Part shown: positions 50,244 through 59,643 of the stretch, piece after piece
Numbering within the stretch: position 1 is the first letter of the stretch
Layout of the letters: each line of letters opens with the position of its first letter
Source of the DNA: Bog-473 sp963730395
GTDB lineage: Bacteria > Actinomycetota > Acidimicrobiia > Acidimicrobiales > RAAP-2
NCBI GenBank assembly: GCA_963730395.1
Contig: CAVSSK010000018.1
Location: 62,001 to 126,000, forward strand
Direction: 5' to 3'
Length of the DNA stretch: 64,000 nucleotides
The notes under the pieces: model-generated
Database searches by the model: none
The model's input: only the letters and a program-made list of their open reading frames with translations
Told to the model about the DNA's origin: nothing
Made by a program: the position numbers and the translations under genes

Positions 50244-50669
50244 TCAGCCGAGCTCCTCCCCCACCCATGCCGGCAACCGCGTCGGCCGACCCGTGGCGTC
50301 GACACACCCGTGCACAGTCACCGCCGTCGCACGGGCCTCGCCACCCACCGAGAGCAGGTAGGCGATCTGGAAGGTGGTGCGCTTCACGGCGCCGACCTTC
50401 AGCGCCACTTCGACCTCGTCGTCGAAGTGCAGCGGCCTGCGGTACTGCACCGCCACCTCGAGCACGGCCACATCGACGCCGGCGCTGCGCACCACGTCGT
50501 AGGGGTGCCCGATGGAGCGCAGGTACTCGACCCGGGCCTCCTCGAGATACGGCAGGTAGGCCGCGTGGTGGACGATCCCCATGGCGTCGGTCTCGGCGAA
50601 GCGGGTGCGCACCCGGTGCGTGAAGTCGTAGTCGGCCGGATCCCTCGACGGCTGGAGCGACTGGCGCAC
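50244..50669 (-). CDS. Acyl-CoA thioesterase, YbgC/4HBT type
   Basis: The 141-residue hotdog protein has the catalytic pattern HRVRTRFAETDAMGIVHHAAYLPYLEEARVEYL, with the aspartate of TDAMGIVHHAAY as general base. The start is GTG 50669. It lies 4 nt after the stop of the other hotdog gene upstream, so both are probably translated together. It is predicted to hydrolyse acyl- or hydroxybenzoyl-CoA. Confidence 0.93.
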   Translation of the reverse strand: MRQSLQPSRDPADYDFTHRVRTRFAETDAMGIVHHAAYLPYLEEARVEYLRSIGHPYDVVRSAGVDVAVLEVAVQYRRPLHFDDEVEVALKVGAVKRTTFQIAYLLSVGGEARATAVTVHGCVDATGRPTRLPAWVGEELG

Positions 50670-50673
50670 CCGC

Positions 50674-51462
50674 CTACTCGCCGGTCGGGACCACGGGATC
50701 GCCGTCGGCCCCGGGCGCGGCGGCTTCGCGCTCCGGCCCTCCCCCTCCGCTGCGGACGTTCGCCTCGTGGGTGCGCCGTCTCGCCGACGCCATCTGGTTC
50801 ACCCGGTCCCGGTTGAAGATGGCGAACTCCCCTTCCGCCTCCACCGTCACGATCCCGCCCTGCACGATTCGACCCTTGCTGAAGATGCGGCGATCTGTCA
50901 TGTCGGTGACCCACCCCTCGAAGACGGCCTCTTCGTCGGTCAGCGTCGGGCGCAGGAAGCGGAAGGCCAGGCGCACTGTGGGCCCGGCTGCGCCCTCGAT
51001 CGCGTTCGCCGCCGTGAGGATGATGTCGAAGGTGGCCGCCAGGACGGCACCGTGCACGCAGCCCGGCGCCCCTTCGTAGGCGACGTCGAAGACCACACGG
51101 CCGAGCGCCTTGGGCGGGTCGAACTCCAGCACGACGGGCGGCGCCACCGGGTTGAACGGCCCGATGACCACGTCGTAGGGCATGGCGCCTCCGAGCGGCA
51201 CCTCGTTCTCGCTCGGAGGCTGCTCATCGTGCAGAGCCTGGTAACGGGGCAGCGGCAGATCGGGCACGTGTGCCTCGAGCTCGTCGGCGACGAGGGCCAG
51301 CAGCGCCGTCAGCCGTGCCGTCTCGGCGGCAGGAGGCGCCGTGCTGACCGACAATCGGATCAAGCGGCGCAGGACGTCGGCCAGCTCCCGCGCCTCGGGC
51401 TCCCGGCCCCGTAGCCCAGGATGGCTCTCGAACGCGGTCGGCGTGCGGTCGGGCGTCGGCAC
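50674..51462 (-). CDS. PaaI-like hotdog thioesterase with an N-terminal extension
   Basis: The 262-residue protein contains a hotdog domain: PFNPVAPPVVLEFDPPKALGRVVFDVAYEGAPGCVHGAVLAATFDIILTAAN and TVRLAFRFLRPTLTDEEAVFEGW. A helical N-terminal region of about 90 residues (residues 1-90) precedes it. The start is at GTG 51462; the frame extends to 51528. It is 4 nt upstream of the YbgC-type gene and forms an operon with it, suggesting a role in acyl-CoA turnover. Confidence 0.8.
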   Translation of the reverse strand: MPTPDRTPTAFESHPGLRGREPEARELADVLRRLIRLSVSTAPPAAETARLTALLALVADELEAHVPDLPLPRYQALHDEQPPSENEVPLGGAMPYDVVIGPFNPVAPPVVLEFDPPKALGRVVFDVAYEGAPGCVHGAVLAATFDIILTAANAIEGAAGPTVRLAFRFLRPTLTDEEAVFEGWVTDMTDRRIFSKGRIVQGGIVTVEAEGEFAIFNRDRVNQMASARRRTHEANVRSGGGGPEREAAAPGADGDPVVPTGE

Positions 51463-51551
51463 GGCGCGAAGAGTACAGCGGTCTCCTTGCGGTCTGATAT
51501 TCGCTGCCCGCGCCACGACCGTTCTCACCCGTGCACCCGTAACATGGCCAC

Positions 51552-52001
51552 GTGACCCCAGAGCACGCCGTCCAATTCACGTCCGGCAGCCCCGAGACCG
51601 TCCTCGACCCGCTCACACCGGGGCTGGCCGCCGCCCTCGACGCGGCCCGGTCCCTCCCGCCGGACCGGCGTCGGGAGGCGGTGGCGGCCGTGGCGGCAGA
51701 GGACCCGCGCTGCCTGCAGGCCTGGGCCGACCTGGCCGAGATCGCGCCCGACCCGATCGACCGCTACGCCTTCGCCCGGGTCGGCTACCACCGCGGGCTC
51801 GACACACTGCGGGCCGCCGGCTGGCGCGGCTCGGGCTACGTCCGCTGGCGCCACGAGTCGAACCGGGGGTTCCTCCGCTCGCTGCACGCCCTGAAGCTGG
51901 CCGCCGGCGCCATCGGGGAGACGGAGGAGGAGCAGCGCTGCGACCTGTTCCTGCGCCAGCTCGACCCCGAGTGGGGGTCCCAGGAGCCGCACCTGTCCTG
52001 A
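51552..52001 (+). CDS. DUF3151 family protein
   Basis: The 149-residue protein matches the actinobacterial DUF3151 family: LAEIAPDPIDRYAFARVGYHRGLDTLRAAGWRGSGYVRWRHESNRGFLRSLHAL, followed by a final acidic helix. The function is unknown. The start is ATG or GTG near 51552. Confidence 0.9.
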   Translation: MTPEHAVQFTSGSPETVLDPLTPGLAAALDAARSLPPDRRREAVAAVAAEDPRCLQAWADLAEIAPDPIDRYAFARVGYHRGLDTLRAAGWRGSGYVRWRHESNRGFLRSLHALKLAAGAIGETEEEQRCDLFLRQLDPEWGSQEPHLS

Positions 52002-52037
52002 GGATCCGCGGGCTCCGGCCCCGGGGGGCCCGCACAT

Positions 52038-52054
52038 AGTTAGGGTTTCTAACT
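52038..52054. promoter_or_regulatory. Palindromic operator, probable MarR site
   Basis: AGTTAG and CTAACT arms with a five-base centre GGTTT lie directly upstream of the MarR start at 52060. The position overlaps the promoter and indicates autoregulation. Confidence 0.65.
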
Positions 52055-52059
52055 GTAAG

Positions 52060-52593
52060 ATGGTCGAAGTGTCTGTGTCCTCTCCCCCCTCCACCGCAGC
52101 GGCCCCCCGCAAGAAGGCGGCCGCCGGCGCACCGCCCGTCCTCGGGACCTACGGCCGCGTCGCGGCCTGGCTGTCGAAGCGGGTCGAGGTCGCCCTGGCC
52201 GGCCTGGACCTGACGCTGCCCCAGTACCGGGTTCTGGGGATCCTGGCGGAGGGCTCGGCCGCCGCCTCGGGCCTGGCCGACCGGCTGGCCGTGCGGCGGC
52301 CCTCCATCACCGCCTTGATCGACGGCCTGGTCGCCCGCGGCCTGGTCGACCGACGCCAGGAGGACGCCGACCGCCGCCGGGTGGCGTTGCGCCTGACCGA
52401 CGACGGCATCCGCACGCTGGGCGAGGCCGACCGTGCGGTCGACGACTACCTGGTGTCCATAGCCGGGCACCTGAACGACAAGGACGAGGCGATGGCCCTG
52501 CGCTCGCTCGAGCTGTGGGCCCGGGCGATGACCGAGTCCCGCCAGGGGCCACGGGTGTCGGCCGAGCCGCCGCCGAAGGGCGGGGCCACGTGA
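52060..52593 (+). CDS. MarR family transcriptional regulator
   Basis: The 177-residue protein has a MarR winged helix: LTLPQYRVLGILAEGSAAASGLADRLAVRRPSITALIDGLVARGLVDRRQEDADRRRVALRLTDDG. Its stop overlaps the start of the first ABC exporter gene (GTGA), so the regulator is the first gene of the exporter operon. A palindrome lies at its own promoter. It probably senses a compound pumped out by the exporter. Confidence 0.93.
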   Translation: MVEVSVSSPPSTAAAPRKKAAAGAPPVLGTYGRVAAWLSKRVEVALAGLDLTLPQYRVLGILAEGSAAASGLADRLAVRRPSITALIDGLVARGLVDRRQEDADRRRVALRLTDDGIRTLGEADRAVDDYLVSIAGHLNDKDEAMALRSLELWARAMTESRQGPRVSAEPPPKGGAT

Positions 52594-54614
52594 GCAAGAC
52601 CGAGGACCGGCTCGAGGGCGAGGCCGCCCGCGCGCAGGCCGCCGGGAACGGCCACGTCGCGACCGAGGCGGTGGACACCGAGGAGCGGGCGCGCCGGCTG
52701 CCCCTGGCGGCCTACGTCCCGATGGGGGTCACGAGCAGCTACGCCGCGCCCAAGGCGAGCGTGGACCCCGACCGGTCGAAGGGATGGATCAAGCGGGCGG
52801 CGCCCATCGTCATGGCGCACAGGGTGCAGTTCTTCAGCGCGCTCATCTTCTCGTTCCTCGGGCTCATCATCCAGGTCTGGATCCCCAAGATCCTCCAGAA
52901 CGGCATCACCAACGCCCTGATCCTCAAGACGCACCCGCTGCACAGCTACGTGGAGCTGATCGCCGTGCTGGGGTTGTTCACCGGGATCTTCGGCTACATC
53001 TCACGCACGAACCTGTTCAAGGTCGCCTACGCCATCGAGTTCGACCTGCGCAACATCCTCTACGAGCACTTCACGCGGATGTCCTTCCCCTTCTACGACC
53101 GCGTGCAGTCGGGGCAGCTGATCTCGCGCGCCAACTCGGACATCCGCTCCGTGCAGATGTACCTCACCTTCGCACCCATGATCCTCGTGCAGTGCTCCAT
53201 CGCGATCGTCGCCTTCGTCTTCATGCTCTCCATCAGCGTCCCACTGGCCTTCGTGGCCATGGCGTCGATGCCGTTCATCTACGTGGTCGGCGTGAAGATG
53301 CGCCAGTCCCTGTTCCCGGTGTCGTGGATCATCCAGTCCCGCCTGGCCGAGGTGGCGACGGTGGTGGACGAGAACGTGAACGGCGTCCGTGTTGTGCGCA
53401 GCTTCGCCGCCGAGCAGCAGCAGCTGCGGCAGCTGGCCACGGCGGCGGACCGGGTGCAGTGGGGCTACATAAAGGACGCCGACCTGCGCGCCCGCTTCGC
53501 TCCGCTGGTGCAGAACCTCTCGCAGGTCGGCCTCGTCCTCGTCCTGCTCGTCGGCGGGTGGATGGTCATCCACGAGCACCTGCCGGTGGCCTCCATCGTC
53601 TCGTTCAACCTCTACCTGGTGATGATGCAGGCCCCCTTCATGATGCTGGGCATGCTGATCATGATGGGCCAGCGCGCCTCGGCCTCGGCCGGGCGGATCT
53701 ACGAGATCCTCGACGAGGTGCCGACCATCGTCGACCGGCCCGGCGCCATCGACCTGGTCGACTGCCAGGGCGACGTCGAGTTCGACGACGTCAGCTTCGC
53801 CTACGCCGACGACAGCCTGCTGTCCAAGTCGGGCGGGGACGACGGACCGCGCGAGATCCTGCGCAATCTGAGCCTGCACCTGCACCCCGGCGAGACCATC
53901 GCACTGGTGGGCCGGACCGGGAGCGGCAAGTCCACCGTCGCCCGCGTCCTGGCCCGCTTCTACGACGCCACCGGGGGGACGGTCCGGGTCGACGGCCACG
54001 ACGTGCGCGACCTCACGCTCACCAGCCTGCGGGCGAACATCGGCGTGGTCCTCGACGAGCCGTTCCTCTTCTCCGTCTCGATCCGGGACAACATCGCCTA
54101 CGGCCGGCCGGACGCCTCCATGGAGGAGGTCGTGGCCGCAGCCGAGGCGGCCGGCGCGGCCGGCTTCATCAACCGGCTGGCCGACGGCTACGACACCGTG
54201 GTCGGCGAGCGGGGCTACACGCTCTCGGGCGGTCAGCGCCAGCGCATCGCCATCGCCCGCGCCCTGCTGGTGAACCCACCGATCCTGATCCTCGACGACG
54301 CCACCAGCGCCATCGACGTCAAGGTGGAGCAGCGCATCCACTCCTCGTTGCGCGTCCTGATGGAGGGGCGTACGACGCTCATCATCGCCCACCGGCTCTC
54401 GACCATCAGCCTGGCCGACCGGGTGGTGCTCCTCGACGAGGGCCGCATCGTGGCCGACGGGACGCACGCCGAGCTGCTGGCCTCCACGCCGCTGTACTCC
54501 GAGGTGCTGGCGCAGGCCGCCAGCGAGGAGCTGGACGACGAGGCGGCCGCGGCCGGGTCCGAGGACCTCGGGCTGGACGACGACGTCCTCGAGCCCGAGG
54601 GGGGTGCGGTCTGA
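52590..54614 (+). CDS. ABC exporter half-transporter 1 (degenerate ATP site)
   Basis: A 674-residue protein with an N-terminal membrane domain of six spans and a C-terminal ATPase. Walker A is GRTGSGKST near residue 443 and the signature YTLSGGQRQRIAIA is intact. The catalytic glutamate after Walker B is aspartate (ILILDDATSAID) and the Q-loop glutamine is replaced (GVVLDEPFLF). This is the pattern of the degenerate site in heterodimeric exporters of the TM287/288 or BmrCD type. It starts at GTG 52590. A gene for a partner subunit follows with 1-nt overlap. Confidence 0.92.
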   Translation: MSKTEDRLEGEAARAQAAGNGHVATEAVDTEERARRLPLAAYVPMGVTSSYAAPKASVDPDRSKGWIKRAAPIVMAHRVQFFSALIFSFLGLIIQVWIPKILQNGITNALILKTHPLHSYVELIAVLGLFTGIFGYISRTNLFKVAYAIEFDLRNILYEHFTRMSFPFYDRVQSGQLISRANSDIRSVQMYLTFAPMILVQCSIAIVAFVFMLSISVPLAFVAMASMPFIYVVGVKMRQSLFPVSWIIQSRLAEVATVVDENVNGVRVVRSFAAEQQQLRQLATAADRVQWGYIKDADLRARFAPLVQNLSQVGLVLVLLVGGWMVIHEHLPVASIVSFNLYLVMMQAPFMMLGMLIMMGQRASASAGRIYEILDEVPTIVDRPGAIDLVDCQGDVEFDDVSFAYADDSLLSKSGGDDGPREILRNLSLHLHPGETIALVGRTGSGKSTVARVLARFYDATGGTVRVDGHDVRDLTLTSLRANIGVVLDEPFLFSVSIRDNIAYGRPDASMEEVVAAAEAAGAAGFINRLADGYDTVVGERGYTLSGGQRQRIAIARALLVNPPILILDDATSAIDVKVEQRIHSSLRVLMEGRTTLIIAHRLSTISLADRVVLLDEGRIVADGTHAELLASTPLYSEVLAQAASEELDDEAAAAGSEDLGLDDDVLEPEGGAV

Positions 54615-56539
54615 TGTTCGGCGGAGGAGGACCTCCCATGGGCGGCGGCGGGGCCCCGGGGGCCGCCCAGGCGGGCCTGCCCTTCGGCGGCATCCCGTAC
54701 GAGCTTCAGGCGGGCGTCGACATGCTCCTGGCGGAGGAGCCCGAGCGCGGCGAGTCCGACGCCGTCTTCACCCAGCTGCCGTCACAGCACGAGGCGAAGA
54801 AGCTGACGCTGACCAGCCTGCTGATGGAGTACCCAGGCATGTGCGTGCTGGCCGGGTTCCTCGTGGGGATGATCGCCCTGTTCACCCAGCTCGGCCCGAG
54901 CCTGGTCTCCTACGCCATCAACCACGGCCTGACGCCGCCCCACTACGACTACGCCGTCGTGGTGGCCATGGCGCTGTTGTACCTGGTCTCGATCGGCGTC
55001 TCGGGAGTCGCGCAGTGGGGCCAGGCGCGCGTGACCGGCCGCCTGGCCTCGTGGGTGATGAACGACCTGCGCATCAAGGTGTTCCGCCACCTCCAGCGGC
55101 TCTCGCTCGACTTCTTCACCGAGGAGAAGGCGGGCGTCGTCATGAGCCGGATGACGAGCGACATCGAGAACCTGCAGCAGCTGCTGCAGGACGGACTCGC
55201 CCAGTTCGCCATCCAGGGGCTGACCATGGTGGTGATCACGGTCTTCCTGTTCGCCACCAACGCCACGCTGGCGGCCATCACCGTCTTCGCCGTGCTGCCG
55301 CCGTTGGTCGTCATGTCGATCTGGTTCAAGCGGGCCTCCGAGCGCGGCTACGACAAGGTGCGCGACGGCATCGCCCTCGTGTTGGCCGACCTCTCCGAGA
55401 GCCTGCAGGGCGTGCGCATCGTCACCGCACACAACCGGCAGCGCTACAACGTCGAGACCCACCGCGACATCGTCGGGTCGTACCGTGACGCCAACAACTA
55501 CACCGGCCGGATCAACGGCGTCTACGGGCCCGGGTCACAGGTCATCAGCGTCTTCGGCCAGGTGCTCATCCTCGGCATCGGCGGCGCCATGTACCTGCAC
55601 CACCCGCAGGAGATCAACCTCGGCCAGCTCACCGCGTTCTTCCTCTACGTGAACCGGTTCTTCTCGCCGATCCAGCTGCTGGTGCAGCAGTACAACACGT
55701 TCCAGCAGGGACGGGCGTCGGTGTTCAAGCTGCAGGGCCTGCTCGAGAACGAGCCGTCGGTCCTCGAGGCGCGTGACGCGGTGGAACTGCCGCAGATCCG
55801 CGGCGAGATCCGCTTCGACCACGTCTCGTTCGGCTACGACCCGGCCGTGCCCGTGCTGCACGACGTGGACCTCACCATCTCGCCCGGGGAGACCGTGGCC
55901 TTCGTGGGCGCGACCGGGGCGGGCAAGTCGACGATGGCCAAGCTGGTCACGCGCTTCTACGACCCGACCGCCGGACGGGTGCTGATCGACGGCTACGACC
56001 TCAAGGGTGTGACGCTCGCCTCGCTGCGCAGCCAGCTGGGTGTCGTGCCCCAGGAGCCGTTCCTCTTCGCCGGGACCATCCGGGACAACATCGCCTTCGC
56101 CCGGCCGGGCGCGCCCGACGACGAGGTGTGGAACGCCGTGCACCAGGTCGGCCTGGGCGAGCTCGTGCACCGGCTTCCCTACGGCCTGGACACCCCCGTC
56201 CACGAACGGGGCCAGTCGCTCTCCTCGGGCGAGCGCCAGTTGATCGCGCTCGGGCGGGCCTTCATGGCCGAGCCCCGGGTGCTGGTGCTCGACGAGGCCA
56301 CCTCCAACCTGGACCTCAAGTCCGAGACGATGGTGGAGGCGGCGCTCGACGTGTTGCTCGAGGGCCGGACCGCCGTCCTGATCGCGCACCGCCTGTCGAC
56401 CGCCATGCGGGCCGACCGGATCGTGGTCGTGGGCGAGGGCCGACTGCTCGAGGTGGGATCGCACGACGAGCTGGTGGCGCTCGGTGGGCACTACGCCGAG
56501 ATGTACCAGACCTGGATCAGCCAGTCGCACGCGGCCTAG
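54614..56539 (+). CDS. ABC exporter half-transporter 2 (canonical ATPase)
   Basis: A 641-residue partner. A Gly/Pro-rich start (MFGGGGPPMGGGG) is followed by six spans and an ATPase: Walker A GATGAGKST near residue 433, Q-loop VVPQEPFLF, Walker B VLVLDEATSNLD with the catalytic glutamate. The signature is changed (LSSGERQL instead of LSGGQ). The changed signature pairs with the degenerate Walker B of subunit 1, so exactly one of two ATP sites in the dimer is impaired. ATG 54614 overlaps the preceding stop by one base. Together the pair forms one exporter. Confidence 0.95.
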   Translation: MFGGGGPPMGGGGAPGAAQAGLPFGGIPYELQAGVDMLLAEEPERGESDAVFTQLPSQHEAKKLTLTSLLMEYPGMCVLAGFLVGMIALFTQLGPSLVSYAINHGLTPPHYDYAVVVAMALLYLVSIGVSGVAQWGQARVTGRLASWVMNDLRIKVFRHLQRLSLDFFTEEKAGVVMSRMTSDIENLQQLLQDGLAQFAIQGLTMVVITVFLFATNATLAAITVFAVLPPLVVMSIWFKRASERGYDKVRDGIALVLADLSESLQGVRIVTAHNRQRYNVETHRDIVGSYRDANNYTGRINGVYGPGSQVISVFGQVLILGIGGAMYLHHPQEINLGQLTAFFLYVNRFFSPIQLLVQQYNTFQQGRASVFKLQGLLENEPSVLEARDAVELPQIRGEIRFDHVSFGYDPAVPVLHDVDLTISPGETVAFVGATGAGKSTMAKLVTRFYDPTAGRVLIDGYDLKGVTLASLRSQLGVVPQEPFLFAGTIRDNIAFARPGAPDDEVWNAVHQVGLGELVHRLPYGLDTPVHERGQSLSSGERQLIALGRAFMAEPRVLVLDEATSNLDLKSETMVEAALDVLLEGRTAVLIAHRLSTAMRADRIVVVGEGRLLEVGSHDELVALGGHYAEMYQTWISQSHAA

Positions 56540-56586
56540 GGCCGGCCTTCGGCATCGGCACCGGTTGCCTCGCGCTGCGGCAGGGT

Positions 56587-56931
56587 TTAGCCCGTCACCT
56601 CGATGATGGCGACCGAATTGCCGTCGGGGTCGAGCAGCGTCGCCTTACGACCTGTGTCGCCGACGTCCTCGACAGTGCGGGCGGTGATGCCGCGGCCCGC
56701 CAGCTCGGCCAGGGTGGCGTCGAGATCGCCGACCGAGAGGGCGACCAACGCGTGCCCGGCCCGCCCGGGGTCCACGACGACGTAGAGCCAGGCCGGATCG
56801 GCCAGGCGCCACATGACCTCGTCCGCATTGACCACGACGTCGGCCGGTCGCCCCAGGAGGCGCTCGAAGAAGTCCCGACCGGTGGCGAGCTCTGACACCG
56901 GCACCCCCGTGAAGGCGACGTCGACGTCCAT
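56587..56931 (-). CDS. VOC family protein
   Basis: The 114-residue protein has VOC features: TGVPVSELATGRDFFERLLG, LYVVVDPGRAGHALVALSVGDLDATLAELAGRG and TLLDPDGNSVAIIEV. The start at ATG 56931 (MDVDVAFTGVPV) is favoured over the longer frame. It is convergent with the ABC exporter genes. Substrate unknown. Confidence 0.88.
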   Translation of the reverse strand: MDVDVAFTGVPVSELATGRDFFERLLGRPADVVVNADEVMWRLADPAWLYVVVDPGRAGHALVALSVGDLDATLAELAGRGITARTVEDVGDTGRKATLLDPDGNSVAIIEVTG

Positions 56932-57043
56932 GGCCGGCGACACTAGCGGGAGCCCAATCCGACCGGCCTGCTCTCCCGTAACCCTTCGTGAGGGGGCGGT
57001 TCGTTGAACGCCAACGGACAAGACGGAAGGAGGGCACCACGCC

Positions 57044-58233
57044 ATGCCGGGAGACTGCTCACGGACCATTCGACCACACGCTCCGGTCGCTCCGACATGG
57101 CGGCGGCCACGAGCCAGCAGGGCACTCCGGCGCGTCGCCCTCGCCCTGGCCGGCGGCGTCGCCCTGGCGGCGGCGGTCGCGACCGCGGCGCCGGCCGGAG
57201 CCGCGCCGCCCCCGTTCCTGTCCCACTTCTCGCACGGTGACGTCGATCGCTTCGACCGTCCCGGCCAACGGCGACGTCAATCCCTACGGCATCGCCAACG
57301 TGCCGTTCAGCACCGGCGCCCTCGTGCGCGGCGACACGCTCGTGAGCAATTTCAACGCCAGCTCCAACCTCCAGGGCACCGGGACCACCATCGTGGAGAT
57401 CTCACCCGGCGGCCAGGTCACCCCGTTCGCGGCACTGGACGCCGCGACCCTGCCCGGGGCCTGCCCCGGGGGCGTCGGCCTCACCACCGCACTGGCCGTG
57501 CTCAACGACGGCGACGTGGTCGTGGGCAGCCTCCCGGTCACCGACGCCGGGATCCGGCACCCCGCAGGCGGGGTGCCTCATCGTGCTCAACAGCCAGGGC
57601 GTGCCCCTCGAGACCTGGGCCGGACGCGGGATCAACGGGCCCTGGGACATGACGGTCGCCCAGTTCGGGAACGTCGCCGAGCTGTTCGTCACCAACGTGC
57701 TCAACGGCCTCGCAGGAGCGGCGAACGACACCCCGGTCAACCAGGGCACCGTGCTCCGTCTCGTCGTGGCGATGCCGCCGGGGCGGGCGCCCGTCCTCGT
57801 CGGCTCGTCGACGATCGGGACCGGGTTCGACGAGGAGCTCGACCACACGGCCCTCGTGATCGGCCCGACCGGCCTCGCCCTCGGGCGCAACGGCACTCTC
57901 TACGTGGCCGACACGGTGAACAGCCGCATCGCAGCCATCCCCTTTGCCGTGTTCCGGTTCTTCCCGGCGACGGGCGGGGGCATCACCTTGACCGAGGGCA
58001 ACCAGTTGAGCGGGCCTCTGGGCCTCACGCTGGCACCCAACGGCGACCTGATCACCGTGAACGGCGGCAACGGGAACGGCGTCGAGGTCACACCCGCGGG
58101 CTTCCAGTTCACGGGCGTCCAGTTCGACCCGGCGAACAGCGGCGGGAACCTCTTCGGCCTGACCATCGCGCCAGGTGGCCGCGGGGTCCTCTTCGTCGAC
58201 GACGGGACCAACACGCTCGACCGGCTGCACTGA
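57044..58233 (+). CDS. Secreted TIGR03118-like beta-propeller protein, two frameshifts
   Basis: The three frames together give a protein with a signal peptide (ALRRVALALAGGVALAAAVATAAPAGA), then VTSIASTVPANGDVNPYGIANVPFSTG and NFNASSNLQGTGTTIVEISPGGQ, and finally VLNSQGVPLETWAGRGINGPWDMTV and LFVTNVLNGLAGAANDTPVNQG. This is the pattern of the secreted TIGR03118 or NHL-like proteins. Two single-base insertions break the gene: in the CCC at 57222-57224 (FLSTSRTV is restored when one base is removed) and in the CC at 57554-57555 (GIGTPQAGCLIVL is restored). The start is ATG 57044 or nearby. The function is unknown, perhaps extracellular binding. Confidence 0.75.
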
Positions 58234-58362
58234 CCCACGGGCCACGATGCCGGCGCGATCGTCCTCCAAGGCGCCGGCGTCGTGCACCGGTGGCGGGCGC
58301 TCCCGAACCCCAAACGGTCTCGCTCGAGAGTCCGGGCAACACTCGGTGCCGTGGCGGCCGGA

Positions 58363-58797
58363 TCAGTAGACCGAGAAGGGCGGCGTGGCCGAGCCGGTCC
58401 GCACATACTCGTCGAGAGCAGAGAGGATCCTGCCCCACGTGAACGTGCAGGCGGCCAGCTCGCCGTCCGCCGATGCCCAGTCCCGGTGCTCGAAGCGGAC
58501 GTGGGTGCCGCCGTCGTCGGCCGGCGAGAGCGTCCACACGATCGACGTCGGTTGCCATTCCGGCGGCCCGCCCACGCAGCGCCACGTCAGCGAGCGGGGG
58601 CGGTCGATGGAGGCCACCTCGAAGCGGAATTGGGTCTCCGCGTTGGGCCCGAACGAGAAGACGGCGACCGACCCCTCCACGGGCGCGTACTCGGTCTGGT
58701 CGGTCCAGAAGGCACGGTTGCCCGCCGCGCTGTTGATGGCGTCGAACACGGCATCGGGAGGCGCGGCGATGGTCAGCGCCTGGCAGATGTCGGGCAT
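58363..58797 (-). CDS. SRPBCC family protein
   Basis: The 144-residue START-like protein reads IAAPPDAVFDAINSAAGNRAFWTDQTEYAPVEGSVAVFSFGP and ends with TFTWGRILSALDEYVRTG. The fold binds a hydrophobic ligand in related proteins. It starts at ATG 58797 and lies about 27 nt after the PaaX stop. It may be part of the PaaX-regulated unit, but this is not shown. Confidence 0.88.
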   Translation of the reverse strand: MPDICQALTIAAPPDAVFDAINSAAGNRAFWTDQTEYAPVEGSVAVFSFGPNAETQFRFEVASIDRPRSLTWRCVGGPPEWQPTSIVWTLSPADDGGTHVRFEHRDWASADGELAACTFTWGRILSALDEYVRTGSATPPFSVY

Positions 58798-58823
58798 GGC
58801 GACACCTTAGCGAGCAGGTCTGC

Positions 58824-59593
58824 TCAACCGCCCCGGCTCCACTCCCGCAGCGTCGTCCGGTACCGCGCGTCCCACTCGTCGTAGGTCGCGCGCAGCTCGG
58901 CGCCCGGCCAATCGGCGGGCAGGAGCTCGACCGGCAGCAACGGGTCCGCCTGCAGGTGCCGCAGCACGGCGGCCGACAGCTCGAAGCCGGGCGCCAGGGC
59001 CTCGGGACCGTCGGGGGCCAGCGCGCCGAGACCCCCGAGCAGGCGGCGCGCCCGGCCCGACCACGCCGGCAGGTCCCACAGCCGCCGCGCCAGCACGAGC
59101 GGGTCGCCCGGCCGGGCCGTCATGAGCTCGACGTCCGCGTCCAGGGAGTCGGGCAGCTGCACCGCGACGTTGTCGGGCCGCATCCAGACCCCCTCGCGCA
59201 GCTCGGCCAGCCGGGCGTAGGCCAGGGCACGCCGTCGGGCGGCGCGGACGTCGGCCGTGCTGCCGGTCGTCGTCACCACGGCCAGCCGCCACCGGCCGTC
59301 ATAGGCCGCCGTGGCGCCCGAGCGACTGGCCGACTGGCGTGACTGGCGTGCCGCCAGATGGCCGGCCAGGCGGTAGCGCCCGGACCCGTCGGAGGTGGCC
59401 TCCCCGGCCGCGACCATCCGGCTCAGCGCCACCCGCGCCCGGTTCTCGCTGATCCCGAACAGGTCCGCCAGGCGCACCAGCTGGGCGACCGGCAGCTCCG
59501 GCGGGTCCATGCCGAGCAGCGCGCTCGCCAGCACCGAGCGGGCGGTGAGCAGGGGTCCCTGCCCGTCGGTGCCGGGACCGGGGTCACGCTCAT
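58824..59593 (-). CDS. PaaX family transcriptional regulator, N-terminal frame change
   Basis: The frame from GTG 59534 lacks a standard N terminus. A frame upstream offers MSVTPVPAPTGRDP at 59593, and one missing C in the run of four G (plus strand) at 59552-59555 would join it to LLTARSVLASALLGMDPPELPVAQLVRLADLFGISENRARVALSRMVAAGEA. That is the usual PaaX N-terminal winged helix, followed by a large C-terminal domain (VELMTARPGDPLVLARRLWDL...). PaaX represses phenylacetate catabolism by binding phenylacetyl-CoA; no paa genes are nearby. The frame join is a proposal, the family is firm. Confidence 0.8.
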
Positions 59594-59643
59594 CGAGGCA
59601 TTACTTGCTTGCGTCACTTGACGAATAATCGTAATATGGACCC

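Noticed and set aside
50244..50623. C-terminal part of the TetR frame as a functional domain
   Set aside because: It is the antisense reading of the thioesterase gene, dominated by Arg and Pro.
52784..54613. The long extension upstream of the second ABC gene (a 1251-codon frame)
   Set aside because: The part before ATG 54614 overlaps the first ABC gene out of frame and is His/Arg-rich; the second gene starts by overlap with the preceding stop.
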